Assembly: GCF_022919175.1 (NCBI RefSeq)
Contig: NZ_CP095043.1
Location: 496,001-560,000, forward strand
Source: Leucobacter rhizosphaerae
GTDB taxonomy: Bacteria > Actinomycetota > Actinomycetes > Actinomycetales > Microbacteriaceae
DNA length: 64,000 nt
Direction: 5' to 3'
Shown: in pieces, positions 35,216 through 43,788 of the stretch
Layout: each line of letters starts with the position of its first letter
Position numbering within the stretch: the first letter of the stretch is position 1
The notes under the pieces: generated by a model
Database searches by the model: none
What the model saw: the letters and a program-made list of their open reading frames with translations, nothing else
Told to the model about the DNA's origin: nothing
Position numbers and translations under genes: made by a program

Positions 35216-35956
35216 ATGTCTACTCCCACCACACCCGCCTCCGCAGCCCCCGTCGTCGACCACTCCGGCGTCGCCGACGCGATCAACGACGCCGTCAACT
35301 ACACGATGTACGCGGTGTTCCGAGAGGATCACGGCCGCGCCGGTGTCGGCGTCTCACCGGCCTGGCGGGGGATCGCACGCGGCCTCCTCGCCGAGCTCGA
35401 CGCGATCGAGGGTCTCGTGACCCGCGGCTGGTACGACGTTGCGGGGTACCGGGCGGATGCCGACCTTCTCATCTGGTGGCACGCGCCCACTCCCGAGGCG
35501 CTCCAGGCGGCATATCGCCTCGTGCTCGAGTGGTCGGCAGGCGCTCTGGCACCGGTGTGGGCGAACATCGGAGTCCACCGCGCCGCGGAGTTCAACCGTG
35601 GCCATGTGCCCGCTTTCCTGGCCGGGGACGCTCCGAAGGGCTACGTCTGCGTGTACCCCTTCGTGCGGGGGCGTGAATGGTACCTGCTGCCCGACGCCGA
35701 ACGTCGCGAGATGCTGCGCGAGCACGGTGCCGCGGCCCGGGACTACGGAGACGTGCTCGCGAACACCGTCGCGGCCTTCGGACTGGGCGATTACGAGTGG
35801 CTGCTCGCGTTCGAAGCGGACGATGTGATCCGGATCGTGGACCTCATGCGCGAGCTCCGAGCCACGTCGGCCCGGCGGCACGTCATCGAGGAGATCCCCT
35901 TCTTCACCGGGCCTCGTCGCGCACCCGAAGAGCTCCTCGCCCGCATCTTCAGCTGA
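35216..35956 (+). CDS. chdC: Coproheme decarboxylase (HemQ/ChdC)
   Basis: The 246-residue enzyme converts coproheme to haem b with peroxide, completing the pathway after CpfC. The family residues are in place: distal His130 (RGHVPAF), catalytic Tyr147 ([11 protein letters not shown]) and proximal His170 (MLREH); their spacing (17 and 23 residues) matches the corynebacterial enzyme. The ending [14 protein letters not shown] is typical. The ATG at 35216 follows GAGGA by 6 nt, 50 nt after cpfC, so the two form an operon. Confidence 0.93.
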   Translation: MSTPTTPASAAPVVDHSGVADAINDAVNYTMYAVFREDHGRAGVGVSPAWRGIARGLLAELDAIEGLVTRGWYDVAGYRADADLLIWWHAPTPEALQAAYRLVLEWSAGALAPVWANIGVHRAAEFNRGHVPAFLAGDAPKGYVCVYPFVRGREWYLLPDAERREMLREHGAAARDYGDVLANTVAAFGLGDYEWLLAFEADDVIRIVDLMRELRATSARRHVIEEIPFFTGPRRAPEELLARIFS

Positions 35957-36070
35957 GAGCGATCAGGGACCTCACGGCCTACGCACTCGAGTCGACGGAG
36001 ACCGCTCTCTGCCGCATGATTCCGCCGATCGCGAGTCCTGTCATCGACTGTAAGCCGAGCCTGTCCTTGC

Positions 36071-36098
36071 TTGCACGATCCCGAAATCGGCGTAAGTT
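36071..36098 (+). promoter_or_regulatory. Promoter candidate for dps
   Basis: TTGCAC (36071-36076), a 16-bp spacer and TAAGTT (36093-36098) precede dps by about 37 nt. A GAGGGG ribosome site lies 8 nt before the ATG at 36135. No convincing iron box is seen. Confidence 0.5.
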
Positions 36099-36134
36099 TA
36101 TGGGTAAGACTTCACAGAGAGAGGGGATCACTCA

Positions 36135-36623
36135 ATGGTCACTAAGCAGATTCAGGTTCCGGCCGCGCAGGGCGATCTCAGCCGCCCCACCGGCGTCGCG
36201 CAGTACCTGAGCCCCGTCGTGCACGACCTCGTGGCACTCGCGGTCAACGGCAAGCAGGCGCACTGGCACGTGCGCGGTGAGAACTTCATCGGCGTGCACG
36301 AGTTCCTCGACGTCGTCGTGACGAACGCACAGGATGCCGCAGACACCGTCGCGGAGCGCATCGTCGCCCTGGGGCTGCCCGTCGACGCTCGGATCTCGAC
36401 GGTCGCCGCGCGCACCACCACTCCGACGCTGAGCGACGGCTTCCAGCAGTCCGACGTGACGGTCCGCGAGATCGTGGCGCAGATCGACGCGACGCTCGAG
36501 ACCGTCTACGCCGCGGTGAAGGGGCTCGATGACATCGATCTCGTGAGCCAGGACGTCGTGATCGCGATCGCGCAGCAGCTGGACAAGGACCGCTGGTTCC
36601 TGTTCTCGCACTTCGCGGGTTAG
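36135..36623 (+). CDS. dps: Dps-family ferritin-like iron storage and DNA protection protein
   Basis: The 162-residue protein has the Dps ferroxidase residues of the inter-subunit site: the helix-2 motif NGKQAHWHVRGENFIGVHEFLD (His, His, Asp/Glu) and a later AQDAADTVAERI. Dps oligomers oxidise and store iron using peroxide and shield DNA. A lysine-rich tail is absent, though the N-terminus has a single Lys before the core. A strong GAGGGG ribosome site supports the start. It lies between haem synthesis and EfeUOB iron uptake, consistent with an iron-handling locus. Confidence 0.92.
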   Translation: MVTKQIQVPAAQGDLSRPTGVAQYLSPVVHDLVALAVNGKQAHWHVRGENFIGVHEFLDVVVTNAQDAADTVAERIVALGLPVDARISTVAARTTTPTLSDGFQQSDVTVREIVAQIDATLETVYAAVKGLDDIDLVSQDVVIAIAQQLDKDRWFLFSHFAG

Positions 36624-36654
36624 TCCGCTGCCGCTGACGCTGCGGCCATGATCA

Positions 36655-36699
36655 CAACGGCCCCGTCGAGTTCCACATCGGTTCTCGGCGGGGCCGTTG
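36655..36699 (+). terminator. Terminator after dps
   Basis: Perfect 11-bp arms CAACGGCCCCG (36655-36665) and its complement (36689-36699) with a 23-nt loop lie 32 nt after the dps stop. A single T and mixed bases follow, as usual in GC-rich genomes. Confidence 0.7.
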
Positions 36700-36731
36700 T
36701 CGTGTGCCCGGGGACTCGCGACACCTGTCGG

Positions 36732-36787
36732 TTCATACATCTGATGAAACTGTGGTAACTTCACTCTGTAAGGCGAGCCTTACCAAG
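36732..36787 (+). promoter_or_regulatory. Promoter of efeUOB with DtxR/IdeR-like iron box
   Basis: TTCATA (36732-36737) and TAACTT (36756-36761) make a promoter with an 18-bp spacer. Immediately downstream, 36769-36787 match the DtxR/IdeR consensus TWAGGTWAGSCTWACCTWA at 15 of 19 positions (core TAAGGCGAGCCTTACC). The box would cover the transcription start. The same core stands before the siderophore operon at 2194. Confidence 0.75.
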
Positions 36788-36817
36788 ATCACACGTGCAT
36801 TTGGAAGCGAGCCGCTA

Positions 36818-37729
36818 GTGCTGGGAACTCTCATGATCGGCCTCCGCGAGGGCCTGGAGGCGGCACTCGTCGTGGGTGTTCTGCTCGCCTACGTCCACCG
36901 GATCGGGCGACGCGATGTCGCGAAGCGGATCTGGATCGGCGTCGGCGCCGCCGTGCTGCTCTCGATGATCCTGGGCGCCATCCTCACCTACGGCGCCTAC
37001 GGGCTCTCCTTCACGGCGCAGGAGGCGATCGGGGGCTCACTGTCGATCCTCGCGGTCGTCATGGTCACCTGGATGGTGTTCTGGATGCTGCGCGCGTCGG
37101 GCGACCTCGGTGCGGACCTCCGCGGTCAAGTCGATCGCGCACTCGTCGGCAACGGCTGGGGTGTCGCCGCCATCGGTTTCGTCTCCGTGGGGCGCGAGGG
37201 GCTCGAAACCGCACTCTTCATCTGGGCGACGACGCGGGCGAATGATATCTCCCCGCTCACCGGGTTCCTCACCGCCGTCTCCGGCATCGTGATCGCGATC
37301 ATCCTCGGGTGGCTCCTCTACCGGGGCATGCTCCGCATCAACCTCACCGTGTTCTTCCGCTGGTCGGGCGCACTACTCATCGTCTTCGCGGCCGGGGTGC
37401 TCGCCTACGGCGTCCACGATCTGCAGGAGGCCGGGTTCCTCCCGGGACCGTTTGCCCCGCCGCCGCCGGAGGCCGGTGCGTTCGTCGCGGCCTGGTTCGG
37501 CGAGTCCGCCTGGGCGTTCCAGCTCTCCCACCTCATCGCGCCCGACGGCTTCCTCGGCGCGCTGCTCAAGGGCACGATCGGGTTCTCGCCCGAGATGACG
37601 AAGCTCGAGGTCTTCGCCTGGTTCCTGTACCTCGTGCCGACCCTCACCATCTTCCTCCGCGCATCCTTTGCGCAGGAACGCGAACGCGCGGCGCGCAAGA
37701 TCGCCGCCACTCAGAAGGGAACCCCGTGA
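36818..37729 (+). CDS. efeU: EfeU-type iron permease (FTR1 family)
   Basis: The 303-residue membrane protein has seven predicted helices and the two iron-binding REGLE motifs, LREGLEAALVVG near the N-terminus and GREGLETALFIWA in the fourth segment. It carries iron, delivered through EfeO and EfeB, across the membrane. The GTG at 36818 (GGAAG 10 nt upstream) gives the family N-terminus MLGTLMIGLREGLEA; the in-frame start at 36704 would add 38 non-family residues that overlap the iron box. Its stop overlaps the efeO GTG. Confidence 0.93.
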   Translation: MLGTLMIGLREGLEAALVVGVLLAYVHRIGRRDVAKRIWIGVGAAVLLSMILGAILTYGAYGLSFTAQEAIGGSLSILAVVMVTWMVFWMLRASGDLGADLRGQVDRALVGNGWGVAAIGFVSVGREGLETALFIWATTRANDISPLTGFLTAVSGIVIAIILGWLLYRGMLRINLTVFFRWSGALLIVFAAGVLAYGVHDLQEAGFLPGPFAPPPPEAGAFVAAWFGESAWAFQLSHLIAPDGFLGALLKGTIGFSPEMTKLEVFAWFLYLVPTLTIFLRASFAQERERAARKIAATQKGTP

Positions 37730-38952
37730 CCATCACCCACCCCCGCAGGCGCGTCGGCCAGACGCTCACCGCCCTTGCCACACTCGCCGGTGCCACCATC
37801 GCGCTCACCGGGTGCGTGCCGAACGCCGCACCCGACGCCGAGAGCATCGCTGTCACCGCGTCCGATACCGACTGCGCGGTCGAGACCGCCGAAGCGACGA
37901 GCGGCACCGTCACCTTCACCGTCCAGAACGACGGCAGCACGGTGAACGAGTTCTACGTGCTCGGTGCGAACAAGCTCACCATCATCGGCGAGGTCGAGAA
38001 CATCGCCCCCGGTGCGAGCCGCGACCTCACCGTGCAGGTGGGCCCGGGCGACTACTTCACCAATTGCAAGCCCGGCATGATCGGCGCGGGCGTCGGCCAG
38101 GCCCCCTTCGTCGTGAACGGCGAGGCCGTCGAGACCTCTCAGGAGGATGACGCGGTGATCGCGCAGTACATCGGGTACGTGAAGTCGCAGACCGAGGAGC
38201 TCGTGCCCCAGGTGCAGGAGTTCGTCGACGCCTACCAGGCGGGCGACGACGAGGAGGCCAAGCGCCTCTTCCCGCTCGTGCGCATCAGCTACGAGCGGAT
38301 CGAGCCGACCGCCGAGCAGTTCGGCGACCTCGACCCCAAGATCGACTACCGCAAGCCGGGCGCGCTCGAGGAGGGCATCCCCTTCACCGGATTCCACCGC
38401 ATCGAGCAGGATCTGTGGCTGGACGCCGCGATCGCGAACTACTCGACGCCCGAGAAGGATCACTACCCGAAGGACGATCTCGTCGCCCTCACCCCCGAGG
38501 AGCGCGCGGAGCTCGGCGATCAGCTGGTCGCCGACATCACCGAACTGAAGGACAAGGTCGCGGCTCCCGACTTCACCCTGACGCTCGCCGACATCACCGA
38601 GGGTGCCAAGGGCCTCCTCGACGAGGTTGCCGCTCCCGACGGCAAGCTCCCCGGTGAGGAGAACGAGTTCGGACACACCGACCTGTACGACTTCTACGCC
38701 AACGTCGAGGGCGCGCAGGTCGCGTTCGACACCGTTCGCCCGCTCGCCGAGGCGAACGACGCCTCCGAGCTGGTCACCGAGCTGGACGAGCGATTCGCCG
38801 ACATGTTCGCGCTGCTCGACGAGTACGGTTCCTACGACGCTGGATTCGTGTTCTACGACACCGTCGACGAGACCCAGCGCGCCGAACTCGCCGCGAGCCT
38901 GAGTGCGCTCAGCGAGCCGATGTCGAAGCTGACCGCAGCGGTCGTGAAGTAG
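37726..38952 (+). CDS. efeO: EfeO-type iron-binding lipoprotein with cupredoxin and M75 domains
   Basis: The 408-residue protein has a signal peptide with lipobox LTGC (Cys30), a cupredoxin-like domain (about 38-140, VNEFYVLGANKLTIIGEVEN), and an M75 imelysin-type helical domain with the metal motif GFHRIEQDLW (HxxE) in the second half. It is an extracytoplasmic iron-binding partner of EfeU. The GTG at 37726 overlaps the efeU stop by 4 nt with AGAAGGGA upstream. The full-length cupredoxin places it in the two-domain EfeO class. Confidence 0.93.
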   Translation: MTITHPRRRVGQTLTALATLAGATIALTGCVPNAAPDAESIAVTASDTDCAVETAEATSGTVTFTVQNDGSTVNEFYVLGANKLTIIGEVENIAPGASRDLTVQVGPGDYFTNCKPGMIGAGVGQAPFVVNGEAVETSQEDDAVIAQYIGYVKSQTEELVPQVQEFVDAYQAGDDEEAKRLFPLVRISYERIEPTAEQFGDLDPKIDYRKPGALEEGIPFTGFHRIEQDLWLDAAIANYSTPEKDHYPKDDLVALTPEERAELGDQLVADITELKDKVAAPDFTLTLADITEGAKGLLDEVAAPDGKLPGEENEFGHTDLYDFYANVEGAQVAFDTVRPLAEANDASELVTELDERFADMFALLDEYGSYDAGFVFYDTVDETQRAELAASLSALSEPMSKLTAAVVK

Positions 38953-38960
38953 GGATCGTC

Positions 38961-40250
38961 GTGAGCGAGGCCGAGGCGACCGACCCCGCCATCACTCCCA
39001 CCAGGCGCGGCCTGCTGGGGATGATCGGCACCGGCGTCGCCGGCCTCGCCCTCGGCGGCGCCGGCGGGGCAGCCGTGACCGCCGCCGCCCTCGCCGGCAC
39101 CGGGGCCGACGGTTCCAGCGGCTCGGTCGTGCCGTTCCACGGGGCGCACCAGGCCGGCATCGTCACGCCCGCGCAGGACCGCCTGCACTTCGCGTCGTTC
39201 CGGATGGTGCGCGGGGCGACCCGCGACGATCTGATCGCGCTGCTGCAGGACTGGACCGCCGCGGCCGAGCAGCTCTGCCGCGGCGAGGCTCTGGGCACGG
39301 GCATCGAGTCCGAGGATCCGCTCCTGCCGCCGGACGACACCGGTGAGGCCGAGGGCCTGCACGCCGGGCACCTCACCCTGACGTTCGGCCTCGGGCACCA
39401 GCTCTTCACCGGGGAGGAGGACGACGCGGATCCGTTCGGGATCCGCGCCAAGCTCCCCGACACGTTCACCCCGCTGCCGTCGTTCGCCTTCGACCTCCTC
39501 GAGGCGACGCAGAGCGGCGGGGACCTGTGCGTGCAGGCGTGTGCCGACGATCCCCAGATCGCGGTGCACGCGATCCGGAACCTGGCGCGGATCGCCATCG
39601 GTCGCGCGCACCTCTCGTGGAGCCAGCTGGGGTTCGGTCGCACCTCCTCGACGTCCCGCGACCAGGAGACGCCGCGGAACCTGTTCGGGTTCAAGGACGG
39701 CACGATGAACATCATGTCGGACGAGCGCGCGGCGCTGGATGCGCACGTCTGGGTCGGGGGCTCCGCGCCGGAGTGGATGCGCGGCGGCACGTACCTGGTC
39801 GCGCGGAAGATCCTCATGACCATCGAGACCTGGGACCGGACCTCGCTGCTCGAGCAGGAGCGGGTGTTCGGACGGACCAAACGCACCGGCGGCCCGGCCA
39901 CCGGCGGGGGAGAGTTCGAGCAGCCCGACTTCACGGCGACGAACGCCGCGGGCGAGCCCACCATCGACATCGCCGCGCACGTGCGCCTCGCGCACCCCGA
40001 TCAGAACGGCGGCGCGCGGATCCTGCGCCGCGGCTACAACTACGTGGACGGCTCCAATGGCCTCGGGCAGATGGGCGGGGGGCTCTTCTTCATCTCGTTC
40101 CAGCGCGATCCCGCGATGTTCGTCCGGGTGCAGCAGTCGCTGAAGCCGGACCTCCTGAACGAGTACATCCGCCACATCGGCTCCGGGCTCTGGGCGGTGC
40201 CGCGGGGGATCGCGCAGGGCGAGTTCGTCGCTCAGGCGCTCTTCGAGTAG
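38961..40250 (+). CDS. efeB: EfeB-type Tat-exported DyP haem peroxidase
   Basis: The 429-residue protein has a Tat-like signal (TRRGLLGMIGTGVAGLALGG from residue 14) and the DyP-type peroxidase motif GFKDGTMN, with the catalytic Asp, followed by an RGGTYLVARKILM block and the RRGYNYVDG region. EfeB works with EfeU/EfeO, probably oxidising ferrous iron or handling haem at the membrane. The GTG at 38961 lies 8 nt after efeO. Its last 19 nt overlap the convergent glutamine amidotransferase gene. Confidence 0.93.
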   Translation: MSEAEATDPAITPTRRGLLGMIGTGVAGLALGGAGGAAVTAAALAGTGADGSSGSVVPFHGAHQAGIVTPAQDRLHFASFRMVRGATRDDLIALLQDWTAAAEQLCRGEALGTGIESEDPLLPPDDTGEAEGLHAGHLTLTFGLGHQLFTGEEDDADPFGIRAKLPDTFTPLPSFAFDLLEATQSGGDLCVQACADDPQIAVHAIRNLARIAIGRAHLSWSQLGFGRTSSTSRDQETPRNLFGFKDGTMNIMSDERAALDAHVWVGGSAPEWMRGGTYLVARKILMTIETWDRTSLLEQERVFGRTKRTGGPATGGGEFEQPDFTATNAAGEPTIDIAAHVRLAHPDQNGGARILRRGYNYVDGSNGLGQMGGGLFFISFQRDPAMFVRVQQSLKPDLLNEYIRHIGSGLWAVPRGIAQGEFVAQALFE

Positions 40251-41017
40251 ACCGGGGCCAGGTCCGCGACACGCGGTGCGGGCGACGAGGAGATGTACTC
40301 CTCGATGAAGCGCCCGAGCACCATGTGCGACGCGCGCACGTCCGCGTGCTCCACCTGCTCGATGATCGCGTCGACCTCTCCCGGGTTGAAGTACCCGTGG
40401 TGCGCGTAGGTGCGCACACGGTCCGTGAACGCCGCCGTGTCGAGCTCGGGGTGGAACTGGGTCGCGTAGACGTTCCTGCCGACGCGGAACGCCTGCACCG
40501 GGCAGGTCGCGGAGCCCGCGAGTACCGTGATGGAGTCCGGCACCTCGCTGATCGCCTCCTTGTGCCCGACGAACGCGTCGAACGCCTCGGGGAGCTCGTG
40601 GAAGAGCGGGTCGACGATACCGGCGGGGGTGAGCGTGATGCGCACGGCCTGCGAGGATTCGCCGTAGGTGCGGTCGACGCGGGCACCCTGGTGCGCGCCG
40701 ATCGTCCCGATTCCGTAGCAGACCCCGAGAAACGGAACGTCGCGCGCGATGACCTCGTCGAGCAGCTGCGCGAGCTCGCGCTCCACGCGAAGCTCGGTCG
40801 GGGACTTCGCCTCGGTGGGCTCGCTCACCGTGAACGGACTGCCTGCGAGGATGATCCCGGAGTAGGCCGCGAAGTCGATCGGACCGAGGGAGTCGCGGTC
40901 GATCCGCCGCCACTCGAGGTCCTCGGGCAGTAGGCCGGTGAGCCGGCAATACGCCGCGTGCTCCTCCGCGGCGACGTCGTCCTCGCCGCGTGAGGTGACC
41001 AGCAAAAACGGCTTCAT
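40232..41017 (-). CDS. Class I glutamine amidotransferase-like protein
   Basis: The 261-residue protein has the class I triad: Cys100 in PFLGVCYGIG, and His/Glu in ATQFHPELD. An oxyanion-side block ILAGSPFTVSEP precedes the Cys. It resembles GMP-synthase-like GATase proteins without a synthetase domain; the acceptor is unknown. The first codons (ATG AAG CCG TTT TTG) double as the falling arm and T-run of the fab terminator, and TACCGT in that hairpin's loop lies 6 nt before the ATG, so a separate leaderless transcript is likely. The 3' end overlaps efeB by 19 nt. Confidence 0.85.
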   Translation of the reverse strand: MKPFLLVTSRGEDDVAAEEHAAYCRLTGLLPEDLEWRRIDRDSLGPIDFAAYSGIILAGSPFTVSEPTEAKSPTELRVERELAQLLDEVIARDVPFLGVCYGIGTIGAHQGARVDRTYGESSQAVRITLTPAGIVDPLFHELPEAFDAFVGHKEAISEVPDSITVLAGSATCPVQAFRVGRNVYATQFHPELDTAAFTDRVRTYAHHGYFNPGEVDAIIEQVEHADVRASHMVLGRFIEEYISSSPAPRVADLAPVYSKSA

Positions 41018-41060
41018 GCCTCTACGGTAGCGCGTTGCGCCGGAGAGGCATGAAGCCGTT
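41007..41060 (-). terminator. Intrinsic terminator of the fab operon overlapping the next start codon
   Basis: Perfect 17-bp arms (41044-41060 and 41007-41023) around a 20-nt loop are followed on the minus strand by TTTTTGCT. It lies 27 nt after the fabF stop. The falling arm contains the ATG of the downstream amidotransferase gene, and the T-run is its Phe-Leu codons. Confidence 0.88.
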
Positions 41061-41086
41061 GCGTTGTGTTGCAGTCGGGTGGCGAC

Positions 41087-42325
41087 TCAGTCGACGGAGC
41101 GGATCGCCACGACGGCGTTGTGGCCGCCGAACCCGAAGGAGTTCGAGATCGCGAGTTGCGGCCCGTCGCCGAGCGACTGCGGTTCGCCGGAGATGGTGAG
41201 CGGAATCTCGGGATCCTGCTCGGTCACGTTGATCGTCGGCGGTGCAATGCGGTTCTGCACGGCGAGCACGGAGAACACGGCCTCCAGAGCGCCCGTGCCA
41301 CCGAGGAGGTGCCCCGTCGCGCCCTTCGTCGCCGAAACCGGGATCGAGTCGACCCGATCCCCGAACACGACGCGCAGCGCACCGTACTCCGCGATGTCGC
41401 CGGTCGGCGTGGAGGTGGCGTGGGCGTTGATGTGCGTGACCTGGTCGGGGGTCGCACCCGCCGTCTCGAGCGCGAGCAGCACTGCGCGGCTCGCTCCCTT
41501 GCCCTCGGGCTCCGGAGCGGTGATGTGGTAGGAATCCGCGGTCACGCCGCCACCGGCGATCTCCGCGTAGATCTTCGCACCGCGAGCGAGCGCGTGCTCC
41601 TCGGTCTCGACGACGAGGGCCGCGGCACCCTCGCCCATGACGAACCCGTCACGGTCGATGCTGTAGGGGCGCGAGGCGGTCTCGGGGGAGTCGTTCCGCT
41701 TCGACAGCGCCTGCATGGAGTTGAAGGACGCGAGGGTGATCGGGTGGATCGCCGACTCCGAGCCGCCGACGATGACCACGTCGGCCAGACCGGCCTGCAG
41801 GTGCTCGTAGGCGTTCACGAGCGACTCGGTGCTCGATGCGCAGGCGGACGCCACGGTGCGGGCGTAGGCGCGGGCCTCGAAGTGCATGGACACCGCGGCG
41901 GCCGGTGCGTTGGGCATCAGCATCGGCACGGTGAGCGGCATGACGCGCCGCGGGCCCTTCTCACGGAGGGTGTCCCAGGCGTCGAGCAGCGACCAGAGGC
42001 CGCCGATCCCGGTGGCCCAGTCGACACCGAGGCGTTCGGCGGGGAGCTCCGGGGAGCCCGCGTCGGCGAACGCCTCCATTGCGGCGATGAGGGCGAACTG
42101 GCTGGACGGGTCGAGGCGCTTGGCCACCGGACGGGCGAGCACCTCTTCGGGTCGCACGATCGCCTCGGCGGCGAACCGCACGGGCAGGTCGTACTGCTCG
42201 ACCCAGTCGTACTCCAGGGCGCGCGTACCGGACGTGCCCGCGAGCAGCGCTTCCCAGGTCTCTCGGGCAGTGCCGCCGATCGGCGTCGTTGCGCCGATGC
42301 CGGTAACGACAATCTTCTTGCTCAT
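41087..42325 (-). CDS. fabF: Beta-ketoacyl-ACP synthase II
   Basis: The 412-residue enzyme elongates acyl-ACP with malonyl-ACP in type II fatty acid synthesis. The KAS triad is visible: Cys162 in VASACASSTES, His in NAHATSTPTGD and His in KGATGHLLGG, with GFGGHNAVV near the end. The N-terminus KKIVVTGIGATTPIG is typical. It is the last gene of the block fabD-fabH-acpP-fabF and is separated from acpP by a hairpin that may lower its expression relative to acpP. Confidence 0.95.
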   Translation of the reverse strand: MSKKIVVTGIGATTPIGGTARETWEALLAGTSGTRALEYDWVEQYDLPVRFAAEAIVRPEEVLARPVAKRLDPSSQFALIAAMEAFADAGSPELPAERLGVDWATGIGGLWSLLDAWDTLREKGPRRVMPLTVPMLMPNAPAAAVSMHFEARAYARTVASACASSTESLVNAYEHLQAGLADVVIVGGSESAIHPITLASFNSMQALSKRNDSPETASRPYSIDRDGFVMGEGAAALVVETEEHALARGAKIYAEIAGGGVTADSYHITAPEPEGKGASRAVLLALETAGATPDQVTHINAHATSTPTGDIAEYGALRVVFGDRVDSIPVSATKGATGHLLGGTGALEAVFSVLAVQNRIAPPTINVTEQDPEIPLTISGEPQSLGDGPQLAISNSFGFGGHNAVVAIRSVD

Positions 42326-42397
42326 GTGGTCATGCTCCGCGTGATCGAGTGGCCGTGGGGTGAAGCGACACGCGCTTCGAAGTGAGGGGGTGCGTGG

Positions 42398-42421
42398 GGG
42401 AGGCGGGGAATCCCGCCTCCC
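42398..42421 (-). other. Intercistronic hairpin between acpP and fabF
   Basis: Perfect 10-bp GC arms GGGAGGCGGG (42398-42407) and its complement (42412-42421) with a 4-nt loop start 13 nt after the acpP stop. No T-run follows, so it is more likely an mRNA-end stabiliser or partial terminator, fitting the need for much more ACP than FabF. Confidence 0.65.
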
Positions 42422-42433
42422 GTCCGCGCGTGC

Positions 42434-42682
42434 TTAGGCCTGAGCCTTGACGATGAAGTCGACGGCGTCGCCGACGGTCTTCAGGTTCTTGACCTCTTCG
42501 TCGGGGATCTTGACGTCGAACTTCTCCTCGGCGTTGACGACGATGGTCATCATCGAGATGGAGTCGATGTCGAGGTCGTCGGTGAAGGACTTGTCCGCCG
42601 CCACCACGTCAGCCGCAATGCCGGTTTCGTCGTTGATGAGCTCTGCGAGTCCGGCGAGGACCTCTTCGTTGCTGAATGCCAT
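42434..42682 (-). CDS. acpP: Acyl carrier protein
   Basis: The 82-residue acidic protein has the phosphopantetheine site DIDSISMM with Ser41, flanked by the usual helices (SFTDDLDID before, VVNAEEKFDVKIPDEEV after). It carries the growing acyl chain for FabH, FabF and FabD in the same operon. An AGGAG-type ribosome site (AAGGAGAATACAG) precedes the ATG at 42682. Confidence 0.96.
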   Translation of the reverse strand: MAFSNEEVLAGLAELINDETGIAADVVAADKSFTDDLDIDSISMMTIVVNAEEKFDVKIPDEEVKNLKTVGDAVDFIVKAQA

Positions 42683-42766
42683 TCTGTATTCTCCTTGTGT
42701 GTTGTGGTGGGGAAATTCTACGTCTGGAAGCGACCGAACCGGGGAGCCGGAGCGGCGCGCTGGGAG

Positions 42767-43771
42767 CTAGGGGATCTCGACGACCTGGGCCCCGTACACG
42801 AGGCCGGCGCCGAACCCGATGGTGAGCGCGAGCCCGCCGGAGAGCTCCGGGTGCTCCTCGAGGAGCGCGTGCATCGCGAGCGGGATCGAGGCCGCCGAAG
42901 TGTTGCCCTGCATCTCGATGTCGCGCGCGACGATGACGCTCTCGGGGAGCTTCAGCTGCTTGGCGAACTCGTCGACGATGCGCATGTTGGCCTGGTGCGG
43001 GATGAAAGCCGCGAGATCGGACGCCTCGATGCCGGATTCCTCCAGCGTACGGCGTGCGACCTTCGCCATCTCCCAGACGGCCCAGCGGAACACGGTCTGC
43101 CCGTCCTGGCGCAGGGTCGGCCAGGCGACCTCGCCGCCGCCGTTGCGGTACTCCTGGAACGTCGAGCTGACGCGGATCGCGTCCCACTTCTCGCCGTCGG
43201 AGCCCCACACGGTCGGGCCGATCCCGGTGTGGTCGCTGGGGCCGACGATCACCGCACCGGCGCCGTCCGCGAGCAGGAACGAGATGCTGCGATCCGTGGG
43301 ATCCACGATCTCGGAGAGCTTCTCGGCGCCGATCACCAAGACGTTCGTGCAGATGCCCGCGCGCACGAGGCCGTCGGCCTGCGCCACGCCGTAGACGTAG
43401 CCGGCGCACGCGGCCGAGATGTCGAATGCCGCGGCCGGGGTGAGCCCGAGGCGGTGGGCGGCGAGCGACGCCATCGAGGGGGTGACCGCGACGTTCGAGA
43501 TCGTCGAGATGATCACACCGTCGATCTCCGAGCGGTCGAGGCCAGAGCGTGCGATCGCTTCCTCGGCGGCCGCGACCGCGAGGTCGACCGCTTCGATCCC
43601 GTCGCTGGCGCGGCGGCGCTGGATGATCCCGGTGCGCTGCCGGATCCACTCGTCGGAGGAGTCGATGGGCCCGACGAGGTCGTCGTTCGGCACATTGAGG
43701 TCGCCGCGGGCGGCGCCGATCGAGAGCAGACGGGTGAAGGCGGGGCCCGAGGGCTGCACAAGCTGAGCCAT
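42767..43771 (-). CDS. fabH: Beta-ketoacyl-ACP synthase III
   Basis: The 334-residue enzyme starts fatty acid synthesis by condensing acyl-CoA with malonyl-ACP; in such organisms it often accepts branched primers. The catalytic Cys122 is in DISAACAGYVYG, His in FIPHQANMRI and Asn in EMQGNTSAASIPLA. DEWIRQRTGI near residue 40 is typical. The ATG at 43771 has GAAAGG upstream; the open frame extends further but without family residues. Confidence 0.95.
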   Translation of the reverse strand: MAQLVQPSGPAFTRLLSIGAARGDLNVPNDDLVGPIDSSDEWIRQRTGIIQRRRASDGIEAVDLAVAAAEEAIARSGLDRSEIDGVIISTISNVAVTPSMASLAAHRLGLTPAAAFDISAACAGYVYGVAQADGLVRAGICTNVLVIGAEKLSEIVDPTDRSISFLLADGAGAVIVGPSDHTGIGPTVWGSDGEKWDAIRVSSTFQEYRNGGGEVAWPTLRQDGQTVFRWAVWEMAKVARRTLEESGIEASDLAAFIPHQANMRIVDEFAKQLKLPESVIVARDIEMQGNTSAASIPLAMHALLEEHPELSGGLALTIGFGAGLVYGAQVVEIP

Positions 43772-43788
43772 GTGCTGGTTCCTTTCGA

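Noticed and set aside
36071..36130. Iron box before dps
   Set aside because: Sequence near the promoter resembles the consensus only weakly and lacks the paired arms.
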